DNA of 64,000 nucleotides, taken from assembly GCF_029168315.1 (NCBI RefSeq), contig NZ_JARGYD010000002.1:372001-436000 (forward strand), read 5' to 3'. The notes under the pieces were generated by a model that ran no database searches, was not told where the DNA came from, and worked only from the letters and a program-made list of their open reading frames with translations. Shown piece by piece: positions 7,900 to 17,079 of this stretch (position 1 is the first letter of the stretch; each line of letters opens with the position of its first letter). The position numbers and the translations under genes were made by a program. The DNA comes from Psychromarinibacter halotolerans. GTDB lineage: Bacteria; Pseudomonadota; Alphaproteobacteria; Rhodobacterales; Rhodobacteraceae.

Positions 7900-8814
7900 C
7901 TAGCGGTCCTTCATCATGCTGCGCAGCTTGCCTTCGGACGCGGCACCGCGCCCAAGCTGCCGTTCGCGGAACACGATGGCCACGCCCGCCGCGATCACCA
8001 GCGCGGACCCGATCAGCATCCCGACCGTCGGCAGTTCATCGAAGATGAAAAAGCCGATGACCAGCGCCCAGATCATCGAAAGATAGGTAAAGGGCGCAAG
8101 CGTCCCCGCGTCGGCAAAGCGGTAGCTGGATGTCAGAAAAATCTGCCCCGCTCCGCCGATCAGCCCTGCCCCGATCAGCCAGAACCACTCGATCCCCATC
8201 GGCATCACCCATCCGAACGGGATCGTCGTCAACGCCAGAAGGCTGGCCGTGGCCGAGAACCAGAATACGATCGCCTCTGTCCGCTCGGTACCCGCCATCG
8301 CCTTGATCAGGATCTGCGCGCAAGAGGCCAGTGCCGCCGACGCGAGCGTGACCAGCGCGCCCAGCCGGACCGCCCCGCCGCCTTCGAAGGTCAGTTGCGG
8401 CCACATGATGATGCTGACGCCGACCAGCCCCACCGCGACTGCCGTGATGCGGAACATGCGCACCCGCTCGCGCAGAAAGATCGCCGCGAAGATAACGATG
8501 AGGATCGGCGTGATGAACCGGATCGCGGTGGCTTCGGGCAGCGGAATGTACTTCAGCCCAAGAAACCCAAGCCCCATCGCCAGCGACCCGGCGATGCCCC
8601 GCACAAGGTGCCCGGGCACCGAATTCACCCGCAGCCCGGACGGCAGCTCTCCCTTCAGGGCAAGCCACATCGCGATGACGGGAAGCGCGCAGAATGCACG
8701 GAAAAACACAGTCTCTCCGGCAGGGATACGGCCCGCGGCTTTCACGAAAGCGGTCATCACGGCAAAACACGAGATTGCCAGGACCATCAGTAGAATGCCG
8801 CGAAGGGGTTGCAT
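7900..8814 (-). CDS. DMT-family (EamA) transporter
   Basis: About 304 residues with roughly ten hydrophobic segments in two EamA halves; the second begins near residue 145 (LGALVTLASAALASCAQILIKAM). This is the drug/metabolite transporter superfamily, inner-membrane permeases that often export amino acids or metabolites; the substrate cannot be read from sequence. I prefer the ATG at 8814 (MQPLRGILLMVLAIS) over an upstream TTG at 8832, which lacks a better ribosome site and is unlike homologous starts. It is a single gene. Confidence 0.8.
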   Translation of the reverse strand: MQPLRGILLMVLAISCFAVMTAFVKAAGRIPAGETVFFRAFCALPVIAMWLALKGELPSGLRVNSVPGHLVRGIAGSLAMGLGFLGLKYIPLPEATAIRFITPILIVIFAAIFLRERVRMFRITAVAVGLVGVSIIMWPQLTFEGGGAVRLGALVTLASAALASCAQILIKAMAGTERTEAIVFWFSATASLLALTTIPFGWVMPMGIEWFWLIGAGLIGGAGQIFLTSSYRFADAGTLAPFTYLSMIWALVIGFFIFDELPTVGMLIGSALVIAAGVAIVFRERQLGRGAASEGKLRSMMKDR

Positions 8815-8914
8815 AGGCGCCGGAATTTCCAAATCCCGGTTTAGCTAGCAGACCCCTTCAGAAATGCCCATAGCGACCCGCCCGGTCACAGCCCGGACGG
8901 GGGCGCGGCGCGTG

Positions 8915-9112
8915 TCAGGCCAGATAGCCGCGGTCGATCCGCAGGAACTGCTTCACGATGGACGCGTCGGTGCGCCCCTTGCGGCCGCGGCGCGACAGCA
9001 TCCGGATATTCGGGTGCGATGCCTCCCCGGCGCGGATGCGGTCAAGACGGGTGAAAGCCTTCATACGGCCCGGCGTCTGGATGCGTTCGTGGTCGAGTTG
9101 TTTCCTGGACAT
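8915..9112 (-). CDS. small basic hypothetical protein
   Basis: 65 residues, rich in Arg and Lys, with no membrane segment or cysteine. AAAGGAGGAGA sits about 7 nt before the ATG, an excellent ribosome-binding site, which is the main reason to accept so short an ORF. The basic, polar composition would suit RNA or ribosome contact, but I do not recognise a family. It stands alone between the DMT gene and queG. Confidence 0.6.
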   Translation of the reverse strand: MSRKQLDHERIQTPGRMKAFTRLDRIRAGEASHPNIRMLSRRGRKGRTDASIVKQFLRIDRGYLA

Positions 9113-9189
9113 GCGAGTCTCCTCCTTTTCGCCTTGCCCATCATGTAAGGTCTCATGACCTTAGGAAAACCACCCCGCGCGGCGCAAAC

Positions 9190-10233
9190 TCAAACTTTGT
9201 GCAAACGCTCAATTGCCCAGCGCGCAGCCTCGCGGACCGTCTCGTCGGCGTCGTCGGTCAAGCCACGCGCGGCGGGGATCAACCGGGGCAGACCGGAATT
9301 CCCGATCGCATACAACACGTTGCGCACGAAGCGGTCGCGCCCGATCCGCTTGATCGGCGATCCGGAAAACCGCTCGCGAAAACCGGCATCGTCCAGGTTC
9401 ACCAGCGTTTCCAGGTCGGGCGCCACAAGATCCGGCCGCGCGGACAGCTTCGCATCGCGCCCCGTCTGCGCGAACTTGTTCCAAGGACAGATCGCAAGAC
9501 AGTCGTCGCAGCCGTAGATCCGGTTGCCCATCCGCTCGCGCAATTCCACCGGAACCGGCCCCTGGTGCTCGATCGTCAGGTAGGAAATGCAGCGCCGCGC
9601 ATCCAGCTGGAACGGCGCCGGGAAGGCATCCGTGGGGCAGATGTCCAGACAGGCGGTGCAAGATCCGCATTTCTGCGCTTCCGGGGCATCGGGCGGCAAC
9701 GCGGCGGTGGTGAAGATGGCGCCAAGAAAGAACCAGTTGCCCAGATCGCGCGACAGAAGGTTCGTGTGCTTACCCTGCCAGCCCAGCCCCGCCGCCTGCC
9801 CCAGCGGCTTCTCCATCACCGGCGCGGTGTCGACGAAAACCTTGATCTCGGGGGTGCCGCCACCGGCCTCGATCAGCCAGCGGCCCAGCCGCTTCAGCCG
9901 CTTCTTGACCACGTCGTGATAATCGCGCCCCTGCGCATAGACCGACACCGCGCCACGATCCGGTTGGTCGAGAACCTCCAGCGGATCGGTCTCGGGCGTG
10001 TAGGGTTCGGCCAGCATGATGATCGACCGCGCCTCGGGCCACAGGGCCGCCGGATCGCCGCGCCAGTTCATGCGCTCGGCCATCCATGCCATCTGGCCGT
10101 GGTACCCGGCATCGACGAACTCCGCGAGACGCCCGGCGATCTCGGGCACCGCGTCCGGCGTCGTGATCCGGCACTTGGCGAAGCCCTCGGACCGCGCCTG
10201 CGCCACCAGCCGCGCTTTCAGATCGGGGGACAC
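9190..10233 (-). CDS. queG: epoxyqueuosine reductase
   Basis: About 347 residues. It performs the last step of queuosine synthesis on tRNA, reducing epoxyqueuosine with cobalamin and two [4Fe-4S] clusters in the cytosol. The cluster ligands are clear: CGSCTACLDICPTDAF and YGCDDCLAICPWNKF. A HEAT-like C-terminal region follows. An ATG 15 codons upstream lies inside the intergenic repeat at 10251-10301 and would make repeat sequence coding, so I placed the start at the GTG at 10233 (VSPDLKARLVAQ), which a purine-rich stretch precedes. It follows fzlA on the same strand. Confidence 0.88.
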   Translation of the reverse strand: MSPDLKARLVAQARSEGFAKCRITTPDAVPEIAGRLAEFVDAGYHGQMAWMAERMNWRGDPAALWPEARSIIMLAEPYTPETDPLEVLDQPDRGAVSVYAQGRDYHDVVKKRLKRLGRWLIEAGGGTPEIKVFVDTAPVMEKPLGQAAGLGWQGKHTNLLSRDLGNWFFLGAIFTTAALPPDAPEAQKCGSCTACLDICPTDAFPAPFQLDARRCISYLTIEHQGPVPVELRERMGNRIYGCDDCLAICPWNKFAQTGRDAKLSARPDLVAPDLETLVNLDDAGFRERFSGSPIKRIGRDRFVRNVLYAIGNSGLPRLIPAARGLTDDADETVREAARWAIERLHKV

Positions 10234-10250
10234 GCCTGCGCTTCTTCTCT

Positions 10251-10301
10251 TTCCAAATACCTCGGGGGAGTCGCCCAAGGGGCGACGGGGGCAGAGCCCC
10301 C
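10251..10301. repeat. REP-like palindromic intergenic element, copy 1
   Basis: On the minus strand it reads GGGGGCTCTGCCCCCGTC, then a 7-bp hairpin (GTCGCCC/GGGCGAC at 10270-10286), then GACTCCCCCGAGGTATTTGG. The same 18-nt first block and the same GACTCCCCCG block recur in the same order at 44146-44200. In both copies the GC hairpin directly follows the stop codon of the upstream gene, which suggests a transcript-end or mRNA-stability role. Confidence 0.75.
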
Positions 10302-10314
10302 GCGACCGACCTTA

Positions 10315-10980
10315 TCAGAAATCGAGATCGGCGTAATGCTGCGGCGGCGGAAAGCCCGGGACCTGATCCGCAAGGATCGACCGGAAGGCAGGGCGCGACT
10401 TGATCTTGGCGTACCAGTCCTTGACGCTTGCGTTCCGGTTCCAGTCGACGTCGCGGATGTAATCCAGCGAAGACAGGTGCGCGGCGGCGGCGAAATCGGC
10501 CAGCGTCATGGAATCCCCGGCCAGCCAGCGCCGCTGGTCCAGCAGCCATTCCATGTAGTCGAGGTGATACTTGATCTTCTGGGCGCCCATCTTGACGTTC
10601 TTCGATTCAGGATAGCCCAGCCCCATCACCTTCTTGTTCACCCGCTCGTACAAGAGCTTCGAAGTGACCTCGTGGTGGAACTTGTCGTCGAACCACATCA
10701 CCAGCCGCCGCACCTCGTGCCGCTGACGGGGATCGCGCGGCATCAGCGGCGGCTCGGGATGGGTTTCCTCGATGTATTCACAGATCGGGCCGCTTTCGGC
10801 CAGCGTCAGCCCGCCCATCTTCAGCACCGGAACCTTGCCCGCCGGGTTGCGCCGCAAAAAGTCGGGCTCTTGCTCCCAGTATCGTTCCTCGACCAGCTCG
10901 ACCTCGATCTTCTTCTCGGCAAGCGACAGCCGCACCTTGCGGCAGAAGGGCGACAGGGGCACGTGGAACAGGCGGTTCAT
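10315..10980 (-). CDS. fzlA: GST-fold protein, FzlA-like
   Basis: 221 residues. The N-terminal thioredoxin-like domain (FHVPLSPFCRKVRLSLAEKK, then NPAGKVPVL) and helical C-terminal domain are those of glutathione S-transferases. In alphaproteobacteria the closest characterised relative is FzlA, an FtsZ-binding division protein that regulates septal wall synthesis rather than detoxifying. The C-terminal tail PQHYADLDF resembles the FzlA tail, which matters for its function. I recall that resemblance rather than having aligned it. Its position just upstream of queG and near mtgA is compatible. Confidence 0.68.
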   Translation of the reverse strand: MNRLFHVPLSPFCRKVRLSLAEKKIEVELVEERYWEQEPDFLRRNPAGKVPVLKMGGLTLAESGPICEYIEETHPEPPLMPRDPRQRHEVRRLVMWFDDKFHHEVTSKLLYERVNKKVMGLGYPESKNVKMGAQKIKYHLDYMEWLLDQRRWLAGDSMTLADFAAAAHLSSLDYIRDVDWNRNASVKDWYAKIKSRPAFRSILADQVPGFPPPQHYADLDF

Positions 10981-11036
10981 GGGGCTATCGGTCCGGGTAG
11001 GGGCACCGGCATGAATGCCGTGTTAACGCTCCGATT

Positions 11037-11753
11037 TCAACTCTCGAAACAGTCGTCCCGCCCATCTGCGCGGATGGTCGCGGCCCCGGACCGGATCGCG
11101 GCGGCCCGGCGCTGGACAAAGGCGGACGGGTTCGAGGCGGACCTGTCCTTGGGATCGGGCAGGATCGCGGCCAGCAACGCCGCCTGCTGATCCGACAGAT
11201 CCGCCGCCGAAACCCCGAAATAGTGACGCGCGGCAGCCTCGACCCCGAAGACGCCCGCGTCGAACTCGACCATGTTCAGGTAGATCTCCAGCAGGCGGCG
11301 CTTGGACCAGACCGCTTCGACCGCCGGGGTGATGCCGGCCTCCAGCGCCTTTCGCAGCCAAGACCGCCCGTGCCACAGGAACACGTTCTTCACGACCTGC
11401 TGGCTGATGGTGGACGCGCCCCGGTTGCTGCCCGCTTCGATCGCGGCGCGGATCGCCGACATGTCGAAGCCCCAGTGCAGGCAATAGTTGGCATCCTCTG
11501 CCGCGACCACCGACCGCGCCATCACCGGCGCGATCTGGTCCATGTCGACCCATTCCCGGTCGACACCGCCAAGGCGCCGACCTTCCGAGACGATGTAGGG
11601 CGTCGTCGGCGGATTGACGAAGGCATAAAGCGAGATGATCACGACCAGCAGCACGACGATCCCCCCAAGGACGACCCCGGCACGGCGCAGAAGCCAACGG
11701 CCTGGCCGGATTGGCTTGTTCTTCTTTTTCGCCGCCGGTTTGCGCTTTGCCAT
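11037..11753 (-). CDS. mtgA: monofunctional peptidoglycan glycosyltransferase
   Basis: 238 residues. A Lys/Arg-rich cytoplasmic start (1-24) and one transmembrane segment (about 25-45) are followed by a GT51 domain, which polymerises lipid II into glycan strands on the periplasmic face. The catalytic Glu86 is in AAEDANYCLHWGFD. The downstream GT51 motifs RGASTISQQVVKN, KRRLLEIYLNMVEF and FGVEAAARHYFG are all present. The penicillin-binding domain of class A PBPs is absent, which defines MtgA. Confidence 0.92.
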   Translation of the reverse strand: MAKRKPAAKKKNKPIRPGRWLLRRAGVVLGGIVVLLVVIISLYAFVNPPTTPYIVSEGRRLGGVDREWVDMDQIAPVMARSVVAAEDANYCLHWGFDMSAIRAAIEAGSNRGASTISQQVVKNVFLWHGRSWLRKALEAGITPAVEAVWSKRRLLEIYLNMVEFDAGVFGVEAAARHYFGVSAADLSDQQAALLAAILPDPKDRSASNPSAFVQRRAAAIRSGAATIRADGRDDCFES

Positions 11754-11840
11754 GTCTGTCCAAAAGCACGGGGCGCGGAACCGGTCAAGCCGCCGCGCGG
11801 ATGACGTCGGCGGCCTGTGTCGGGCACGTCCCGACCCCCG

Positions 11841-11882
11841 AAAATGAAAGACCCCGCCGCGATCTCTCGTGGCGGGGTCTTT
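11841..11882 (-). terminator. rho-independent terminator of gltB
   Basis: A perfect 12-bp stem (11847-11858 with 11871-11882) lies just after the gltB stop on the minus strand and is followed by TTTCATTTT. It separates gltB from mtgA. Confidence 0.85.
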
Positions 11883-11900
11883 GCTGGATGCGGGGCGGGC

Positions 11901-14900
11901 TTACTCGGCCGGGACGCGCACGTCCTCGTTGCCAAGCGGGTGCTTCAGCTTGTTCAGCATTTCCCTCGGCACCACCTGCACGAAGTGTCCGCGCGCGGTT
12001 TCCCAGTGCTGAAGGATATCTTCCGCCTTCTGGCTCATCGTTTCGGCGGCGTGCCGCCCGATCAGGTTCAGAAGCTGCTCTTCCCAATGCTCGCCTTCGA
12101 CCGGGCAGGTCACGAGGGTCTCCATGTTCATGAAGTTCTTCGCGACGCCGTCCGGGTCGTACAGATAGGCCATGCCACCGGTCATACCGGCGCCGAAGTT
12201 GGCACCGATGGACCCAAGGATGACCGCGACACCGCCGGTCATGTACTCGCACCCGTTCGAGCCGCAGCCCTCGATCACGACCTGCGCGCCCGAGTTCCGC
12301 ACCGCGAACCGCTCGCCCGCGCGGCCAGCCGCGAACAGGTAGCCATCGGTCGCGCCGTACAGCACCGTGTTGCCGATGATCGTGTTCTCGGACGCGATCA
12401 GCGGGCTCGCCATCGTCGGCCGCACCACGATGGTGCCGCCGGACAGGCCCTTGCCGACATAGTCGTTGGCGTCGCCCGCGACTTCCAGCTTCAGGCCCGG
12501 CGCCGCGAAGGCGCCCAGCGACTGACCGGCGGACCCCGCCAGCTTCACCGTCAGGTGATCCGACTGCAGGTCGTTGCGCATGCCGAACCGCTTCACGATG
12601 TGGCTCGACGTGCGGGTGCCGATCGTGCGGTGGGTGTTCCGCACGGCATAAGACAGCTGCATCTTCTCGCCTTCCTCCAGGAAGCGCGCGGCGTCCGCGA
12701 CGATCTCGGCGTCCAGCGTGTCCGGCACCACGTTACGCGGGCGGGTCCGGTCGTACTTGATGTCCTCGGCCCCATCCACCGTGATGAGCAGCGGGTTGAG
12801 GTCCAGATCGTCCAGATGCGCGGCACCCCGGCTGACCTGGCTTAGCAGGTCGGCGCGGCCGATCACCTCGTCCAGCGACCGGGCCCCGATCTTGGCAAGG
12901 ATCTCGCGGACTTCCTGCGCGTAGAAGGTGATGAGGTTCACCACCTTGTCCGCGTTGCCGGTGAACTTGTCCCGCAGCGCCGGGTCCTGCGTGCAGACGC
13001 CCACCGGACAGGTGTTCGACTGGCACTGGCGGACCATGATGCAGCCCATCGCGATCAGCGCGGCGGTGCCGATGCCGTATTCCTCGGCACCCAGCATCGC
13101 GGCCATGACGATGTCACGCCCGGTCCGCAGACCGCCGTCGGTCCGCAGGGTGACGCGGCCGCGCAGGTTGTTCATCGACAAGACCTGATGCGCCTCGGTC
13201 AGGCCCATCTCCCACGGCAGACCCGCGTATTTGATGGACGTGGCCGGCGAGGCGCCGGTGCCGCCGTTGTGACCCGAGATCAGGATGACGTCGGCCTTCG
13301 CCTTCGCCACGCCCGCCGCGATGGTGCCGACGCCCGAGGACGCCACCAGCTTCACCGTGACCTTGGCCCGCGGGTTGATCTGCTTGAGGTCGTAGATCAG
13401 CTGCGCGAGGTCCTCGATCGAGTAGATGTCGTGGTGCGGCGGCGGCGAGATCAGCGTCACGCCGGGCGTCGAGTGACGCAGGCGCGCGATTAGCTCGGTC
13501 ACCTTCATGCCGGGCAGCTGGCCGCCTTCGCCGGGCTTGGCGCCCTGCGCGACCTTGATCTCAAGCTCTTCGCACTGGTTCAGGTACTCGGCGGTGACGC
13601 CAAAGCGGCCCGATGCGACCTGCTTGATCTTGGCCGACGGGTTGTCGCCGTTGGGTTCCGGCACGAAATGCGCCGGATCTTCGCCGCCCTCGCCGGAATC
13701 CGACTTGGCGCCGATCCGGTTCATCGCGACGTTCAGCGTCTTGTGCGCCTCGGGCGACAGCGCGCCCAGCGACATGCCCGGCGTCACGAACCGCTTGCGG
13801 ATCGAGGTGATGCTTTCCACCTCTTCCAGCGGGATCGCCTTGCCCAGCGGCTTGATGTCCAAGAGGTCGCGCAGATGGATCGGCGGCATCGCCTTCATCT
13901 TGTTCGAGTACTGCTTCCACAGTTCATACGACGCGCGGTTGCAGGCGGCCTGCAGCATGTGCATCGCCTGCGCTTCCCATGCGTGGGTCTCGCCCGATTT
14001 CCGCGCCTTGTAGAAGCCGCCGATCGGCAGCACGTCGCGGCCGCCCATCCAGCCGGCCTTGTGCACTTCGATCAGCTTCTTCTGGATGCCAGAGACGCCG
14101 ATGCCCGAGATGCGGCTGTGCATCCCCGGGAAGAACTCGGCCACCATCGCGCGGGACAGGCCCACCGCCTCGAAGTTGAGACCGCCGCGATAGGACGAGA
14201 TCACCGAGATGCCCATCTTGGACATGATCTTCAGCAGGCCCGCATCCACGGCGGCGCGATAGTTCGACATCGCCTCGGTCAGCGACATGTCGAACAGGCC
14301 GCGTTCGATGCGATCGGCGATGCTGTCTTCGGCGAGATAGGCGTTCACCACGGTGGCGCCACAGCCGATCAGCACGGCAAAGTAATGCGGGTCGACGCAT
14401 TCCGCCGAGCGCACGTTCAGCGAGCAGAAGGTCCGCAGGCCCTTGCGGGTCAGCCACGAATGCACCGCGCTGGTCGCAAGGATCATCGGCATCGCGACCT
14501 TGTCCTCGTTCTGGTGCATATCGCTCAGAACAAGGTGGCCGGCGCCGGAACGCACGGCGTCTTCGGCCTCGGCGCGGATGCGCGTCAGTTCGGCACGCAG
14601 CGCGTTCTCGTCACCGTCCTTCGGGAAGGTACAGTCGATCTCGACCATCGGCGCGTTGAAGTTTTCGACAAGGATGTCGAACTGCGCGTTGGCGACGAAG
14701 GGGCTGTCCAGAACGATGATCTCGGTCTGGCTGCTGTCCTCGTCCAGCACGTTCTTGAGGTTCCCGAACCGCGTCTTCAGAGACATCACGCGGTATTCCC
14801 GCAGGCTGTCGATCGGCGGGTTGGTCACCTGGCTGAAGTTCTGACGGAAGAAGTGCGACAGGGGCCGGTACTTTTCCGAAAGCACGGCGGACGGCGTGTC

Positions 14901-16439
14901 GTCGCCCATCGACGCGATCAGCTCTTTGCCGTCGTCGACCATCGGCGACAGCACGGTTTCCATCTCTTCAAGGCTGAAGCCCGCAGCGATTTGGCGCTTG
15001 CGCAGTTCGCCGCCGGTGTACAGCGGCGCTTCGGTCGCCTGCGACAGCTCTGCGTCAAGCTCGTTGATCTTTCCGACCCAGTCGCCGAACGGCTGGCTGT
15101 TGGCCAGACGGTCCTTGATCTCGGAATCGTGGAACAGCTTGCCTTCCTGCATGTCCACGGCCAGCAGCTGGCCCGGACCAAGCGCGCCCTTCTCGATCAC
15201 GGTGCTTTCGTCGACGGGCACCATGCCAGCCTCGGACCCTGCGATCACAAGGTTGTCGCCGGTCACGACATAGCGCATCGGGCGCAGGCCGTTCCGGTCG
15301 AGACCGGCGCAGACCCAGCGGCCATCCGTCATCGCCAGAGCGGCGGGGCCGTCCCACGGCTCCATCACCGAGTTGCAGTAGCTGTACATATCGCGCCACG
15401 CCTGCGGCAGCTCGATCGCCTGCTGCGACCAGCTTTCGGGCACCAGCATGGTCTTCGCCATCGGCGCCGACCGACCGGCCCGCACCAGCACCTCGAACAC
15501 GGAATCAAGCGCGGCCGAGTCCGACGACCCCTGCGGGATGATCGGCTTGATGTCCTCGGCCAGATCTCCGAAGGCGCCGGACGCCATGCGGATCTCGTGG
15601 CTTTTCATCCAGTTGGAGTTGCCCTTGATCGTGTTGATCTCGCCGTTGTGGGCCAGCATCCGGAACGGCTGAGCCAGCCACCACTGCGGGAAGGTGTTGG
15701 TCGAATACCGCTGGTGATAGATCGCGAAGGCGCTTTCGAAACGGTCGTCCTTGAGGTCCGGGTAGAACTCGGCGACCTGCTCGGCCAGCATCATGCCCTT
15801 GTAGATGATCGACCGGCACGACAGCGACGCGATGTAAAGCTGACCGACACCAGCCGCGGCTGAGGCTTTCTCGATCCGGCGACGGATGACGTACAGTTCG
15901 CGTTCGAAGGTTTCCTCGTCGACGCCCTTCGAGTTCGCGATCAGGATCTGTTCGATCTCGGGACGGGTGGCGTTGGCCTTTTCGCCAAGCACAGAGACAT
16001 CCACCGGAACGTGGCGCCAGCCGTAGATGTAATAGCCCATCCGCAGCACTTCGGTCTCGACGATCGTGCGGCAGGTCTCCTGCGCCCCGAAGTCGGTGCG
16101 CGGCAGGAACACCTGACCGACCGCGATCAGCTGGTCTTCCTTCGGCTTGTGGCCGGTCCGCTCGATCTGTTCGAAGAAGAACGCCGGCGGGATCTGAACG
16201 TGAATGCCCGCGCCGTCGCCGGTCTTGCCGTCGGCGTCGACAGCGCCACGGTGCCAGATCGCTTTCAGCGCATCGATGCCCGCCTCGACGACCTTCCGGC
16301 TTTTCTTGCCGTCGACCGACACGACGAGACCAACGCCGCACGACGACTTCTCGTCATCATCGCGGTACAGGCTGTTCTCGGCCATCCACGCCCGACGCGC
16401 TTCTTCGCGCGCCACCCAGGCTTCATCATAGGTCGTCAT
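11901..16439 (-). CDS. gltB: glutamate synthase (NADPH) large subunit
   Basis: 1512 residues, full family length. It moves the glutamine amide to 2-oxoglutarate, giving two glutamates, in a complex with GltD. A class II amidotransferase domain comes first, with nucleophile Cys34 in KSSCGVGLV, which implies removal of a 33-residue propeptide. A central domain and the FMN-binding synthase domain follow (SGHNGGTGASP). 3Fe-4S cysteines lie near 1130-1147 (CIMVRQCQSNTCPVGVC), and a Gly-rich GXGXG beta-helix domain with repeated GSNG/GANFGAGM forms the C-terminus. gltD is encoded upstream on the same strand with a GFA gene between. Confidence 0.96.
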   Translation of the reverse strand: MTTYDEAWVAREEARRAWMAENSLYRDDDEKSSCGVGLVVSVDGKKSRKVVEAGIDALKAIWHRGAVDADGKTGDGAGIHVQIPPAFFFEQIERTGHKPKEDQLIAVGQVFLPRTDFGAQETCRTIVETEVLRMGYYIYGWRHVPVDVSVLGEKANATRPEIEQILIANSKGVDEETFERELYVIRRRIEKASAAAGVGQLYIASLSCRSIIYKGMMLAEQVAEFYPDLKDDRFESAFAIYHQRYSTNTFPQWWLAQPFRMLAHNGEINTIKGNSNWMKSHEIRMASGAFGDLAEDIKPIIPQGSSDSAALDSVFEVLVRAGRSAPMAKTMLVPESWSQQAIELPQAWRDMYSYCNSVMEPWDGPAALAMTDGRWVCAGLDRNGLRPMRYVVTGDNLVIAGSEAGMVPVDESTVIEKGALGPGQLLAVDMQEGKLFHDSEIKDRLANSQPFGDWVGKINELDAELSQATEAPLYTGGELRKRQIAAGFSLEEMETVLSPMVDDGKELIASMGDDTPSAVLSEKYRPLSHFFRQNFSQVTNPPIDSLREYRVMSLKTRFGNLKNVLDEDSSQTEIIVLDSPFVANAQFDILVENFNAPMVEIDCTFPKDGDENALRAELTRIRAEAEDAVRSGAGHLVLSDMHQNEDKVAMPMILATSAVHSWLTRKGLRTFCSLNVRSAECVDPHYFAVLIGCGATVVNAYLAEDSIADRIERGLFDMSLTEAMSNYRAAVDAGLLKIMSKMGISVISSYRGGLNFEAVGLSRAMVAEFFPGMHSRISGIGVSGIQKKLIEVHKAGWMGGRDVLPIGGFYKARKSGETHAWEAQAMHMLQAACNRASYELWKQYSNKMKAMPPIHLRDLLDIKPLGKAIPLEEVESITSIRKRFVTPGMSLGALSPEAHKTLNVAMNRIGAKSDSGEGGEDPAHFVPEPNGDNPSAKIKQVASGRFGVTAEYLNQCEELEIKVAQGAKPGEGGQLPGMKVTELIARLRHSTPGVTLISPPPHHDIYSIEDLAQLIYDLKQINPRAKVTVKLVASSGVGTIAAGVAKAKADVILISGHNGGTGASPATSIKYAGLPWEMGLTEAHQVLSMNNLRGRVTLRTDGGLRTGRDIVMAAMLGAEEYGIGTAALIAMGCIMVRQCQSNTCPVGVCTQDPALRDKFTGNADKVVNLITFYAQEVREILAKIGARSLDEVIGRADLLSQVSRGAAHLDDLDLNPLLITVDGAEDIKYDRTRPRNVVPDTLDAEIVADAARFLEEGEKMQLSYAVRNTHRTIGTRTSSHIVKRFGMRNDLQSDHLTVKLAGSAGQSLGAFAAPGLKLEVAGDANDYVGKGLSGGTIVVRPTMASPLIASENTIIGNTVLYGATDGYLFAAGRAGERFAVRNSGAQVVIEGCGSNGCEYMTGGVAVILGSIGANFGAGMTGGMAYLYDPDGVAKNFMNMETLVTCPVEGEHWEEQLLNLIGRHAAETMSQKAEDILQHWETARGHFVQVVPREMLNKLKHPLGNEDVRVPAE

Positions 16440-16555
16440 CTGGCGTCCTCCTTACTGGCTGCCACCGCCGGGCCTGCCCGGTGGGGTCGCTCCGCCCGCG
16501 GCGCCCCGCGTGCGGCTGTAGATCCAATGTCCGTCCCGAACACTGGCAGGTTGCT

Positions 16556-17008
16556 TCACCCTGCCTGATTCTCGGGGCCCGTGTTCAGTGCGCCGAACCG
16601 CGCGATGCAGTCCTGGCGTGTCATCAGTGTCCGGTCGCTGCCTTCGAAGGCATAACTGTCCGGTTTGTGGTCGATGAATATCTCGTTCACCAACCGAAAG
16701 CCGTTCGCGTCGTCGAACAGCCCAAGCGGCATTTCCGTGTTCGTCTGGTCGTCCGCCGTCATCCGGTAGAACAGGTTCGACCCGCATTCATCGCACCACG
16801 CGCGTTCCGCCCAGCCGCTGGTCTGCGCCCGCCGGATGTGCGCGGTGCCGGTCCAGTCGATGTTCGCCGTCGGGACCGTGACCGCGATCATCGCCGAGCC
16901 GGTCCAGCGGCGGCAGGTCTCGCAATGGCAGATCCCGGCCTTGTCCTGAACATCGCGTGCAACGAAGCGAACCGCCCCGCACACGCAACCACCGGCGCGC
17001 GTGCTCAT
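16556..17008 (-). CDS. GFA-family (CENP-V) zinc protein
   Basis: About 150 residues. Cysteine pairs GGCVCGAV, CHCETC and CDECG are those of the GFA/CENP-V fold, which binds two zinc ions. The founding member was named for glutathione-dependent formaldehyde activation, but most relatives have no proven reaction. I chose the ATG at 17008 (MSTRAGGCVCGAV); an in-frame start three codons upstream is possible. It sits between gltD and gltB on the same strand, so it is probably co-transcribed; no functional link to glutamate synthesis is known to me. Confidence 0.8.
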   Translation of the reverse strand: MSTRAGGCVCGAVRFVARDVQDKAGICHCETCRRWTGSAMIAVTVPTANIDWTGTAHIRRAQTSGWAERAWCDECGSNLFYRMTADDQTNTEMPLGLFDDANGFRLVNEIFIDHKPDSYAFEGSDRTLMTRQDCIARFGALNTGPENQAG

Positions 17009-17079
17009 GCCGCACACGGGACAGCCGCCCCGAAGGGCGACCGGCCAGCCAGCGTAAGTCCCGCGACCATCCGCCCCGA

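Noticed and set aside
9199..11190. 663-codon plus-strand ORF over queG and the FzlA-like gene
   Set aside because: It runs across two confident minus-strand genes and the intergenic repeat; composition is typical of an antisense frame.
13668..15863. 731-codon plus-strand ORF inside gltB
   Set aside because: Antisense shadow of the glutamate synthase coding region, Arg/His-rich with no motif.
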